Part shown: in pieces, positions 63,772 through 64,000 of the stretch | Layout: each line of letters starts with the position of its first letter | Position numbering within the stretch: position 1 is the first letter of the stretch | Assembly (NCBI RefSeq): GCF_016801865.2 | Contig: NC_068938.1 | Coordinates: forward strand, 136,070,998 to 136,134,997 | Length of the DNA stretch: 64,000 nucleotides | From: Culex pipiens pallens | Taxonomy: Eukaryota; Arthropoda; Insecta; Diptera; Culicidae | Direction: 5' to 3' | Position numbers and translations under genes: made by a program | Notes under the pieces: model-generated | Told to the model about the DNA's origin: nothing | What the model saw: the letters and a program-made list of their open reading frames with translations, nothing else | Database searches by the model: none

Positions 63772-64000
63772 GTGAGTCGCCATCATAAACTTCCGCAAAA
63801 ACAAAACCTAACATTTTCACCCCCTCTCACAGTTCGGCGGCAAGCTGGTCACGTTCAACGGAACGAGTCGCGCAGTCACCGTGAACCAGGTCGTCACCGA
63901 TCGCGAGCTGATTGAGCGCTCGAACCGGCTCGAGCAGGTGCTGGCCGAGGGCAACTTTGGCGAGTACTGCCGCCAGAAGGCGGACCAAACCGCCGACCAG
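62590..64000 (+). CDS. Sec31: Sec31, COPII outer coat protein (N-terminal part)
   Basis: Exons 62590-63771 and 63833 to the window end, 450 codons seen, joined in phase 0 (GTGAGT donor, TCTCACAG acceptor). The protein starts MKVKELQKMVNVAWSPVQQD. Known: Sec31 with Sec13 forms the outer cage of COPII vesicles at ER exit sites and stimulates Sar1. Seen: a seven-bladed WD40-type propeller with repeats ending in FIWDL, VIWDL, VQLWDL, YCWN and VTVYSI, then the short linker GACFG-FGGKLVTFN typical of Sec31 before the Sec13-binding blade and alpha-solenoid. The second exon continues to RSNRLEQVLAEGNF and beyond. The rest (Pro-rich and C-terminal helices) lies outside the window. Confidence 0.95.
63772..63832 (+). 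other. Sec31 intron, 61 bp
   Basis: GTGAGT ... CTCTCACAG. Confidence 0.85.
63833..64000 (+). CDS. Sec31: Sec31 coding exon 2 (partial)
   Basis: 56 codons from FGGKLVTFNGTSRAVTVNQV to the window edge; open at the end. Confidence 0.92.

Noticed and set aside
62437..63804. 455-aa minus-strand ORF
   Set aside because: Antisense of the Sec31 WD40 exon, explained by codon composition.

Overview
The window is nuclear DNA of an insect and almost certainly a culicine mosquito (Culex-like). The signs are spliced genes with GT/AG introns, close relatives of well-known animal proteins, tRNA-headed SINEs, and long AT-rich introns packed with small inverted-repeat transposons. Species is an inference from repeat content and protein style; no database was searched.

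Four host protein genes are supported. (1) Synaptojanin, + strand, six coding exons between 4168 and 22899, 1234 codons, with Sac, inositol 5-phosphatase and RRM-like domains and a proline-rich tail. (2) A C2H2 zinc-finger gene, - strand, three coding exons between 32712 and 23751. It converges tail-to-tail with synaptojanin, and the two poly(A) signals lie about 34 bp apart. (3) An LSD1/KDM1-type lysine demethylase, - strand, two coding exons (51531-49464 and 40377-39911) separated by a 9 kb intron. (4) The start of Sec31, the COPII outer coat protein, + strand from 62590 and running off the right edge. A single 5S rRNA gene lies at 33002-33121, near the 5' end of the zinc-finger gene. Three further short, partly broken ORFs (53952-54258 -, 56921-57337 -, 57984-58467 +) lie in the repeat-rich gap between LSD1 and Sec31.

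Most of the rest is mobile DNA, much of it datable by target-site duplications (TSDs) and nesting. 1-4028 is a non-coding retroposon with an 18-bp TSD, split by a young LTR retrotransposon with near-identical 280-bp LTRs. 4580-6483 is a hAT-type foldback with an 8-bp TSD. 6742-9204 is a Tc1-like foldback carrying two further insertions. Two piggyBac-like MITEs flanked by TTAA lie in different genes in opposite orientation. Relatives of the first retroposon lie at 14236-15243 (poly(A) tail, 23-bp TSD), at 24852-27812 (21-bp TSD, itself interrupted by another retroposed element with a 25-bp TSD) and as a fragment near 41500-41880. The LSD1 intron holds several foldbacks, including a 9-bp-TSD element inside a Ty3/gypsy relic. 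54929-55965 is a nearly pure AAAATTCT octamer array. 59127-61775 is a 5'-truncated LINE whose reverse transcriptase is split by a 1.16 kb DNA transposon.

The host genes have no obvious joint pathway: synaptojanin acts in membrane phosphoinositide turnover, Sec31 in ER export, LSD1 and the zinc-finger protein in the nucleus. I see no operon-like or CRISPR-like organisation. The unusual content is the layered transposon stratigraphy and the unrecognised short ORFs, not a clear new biochemical system.
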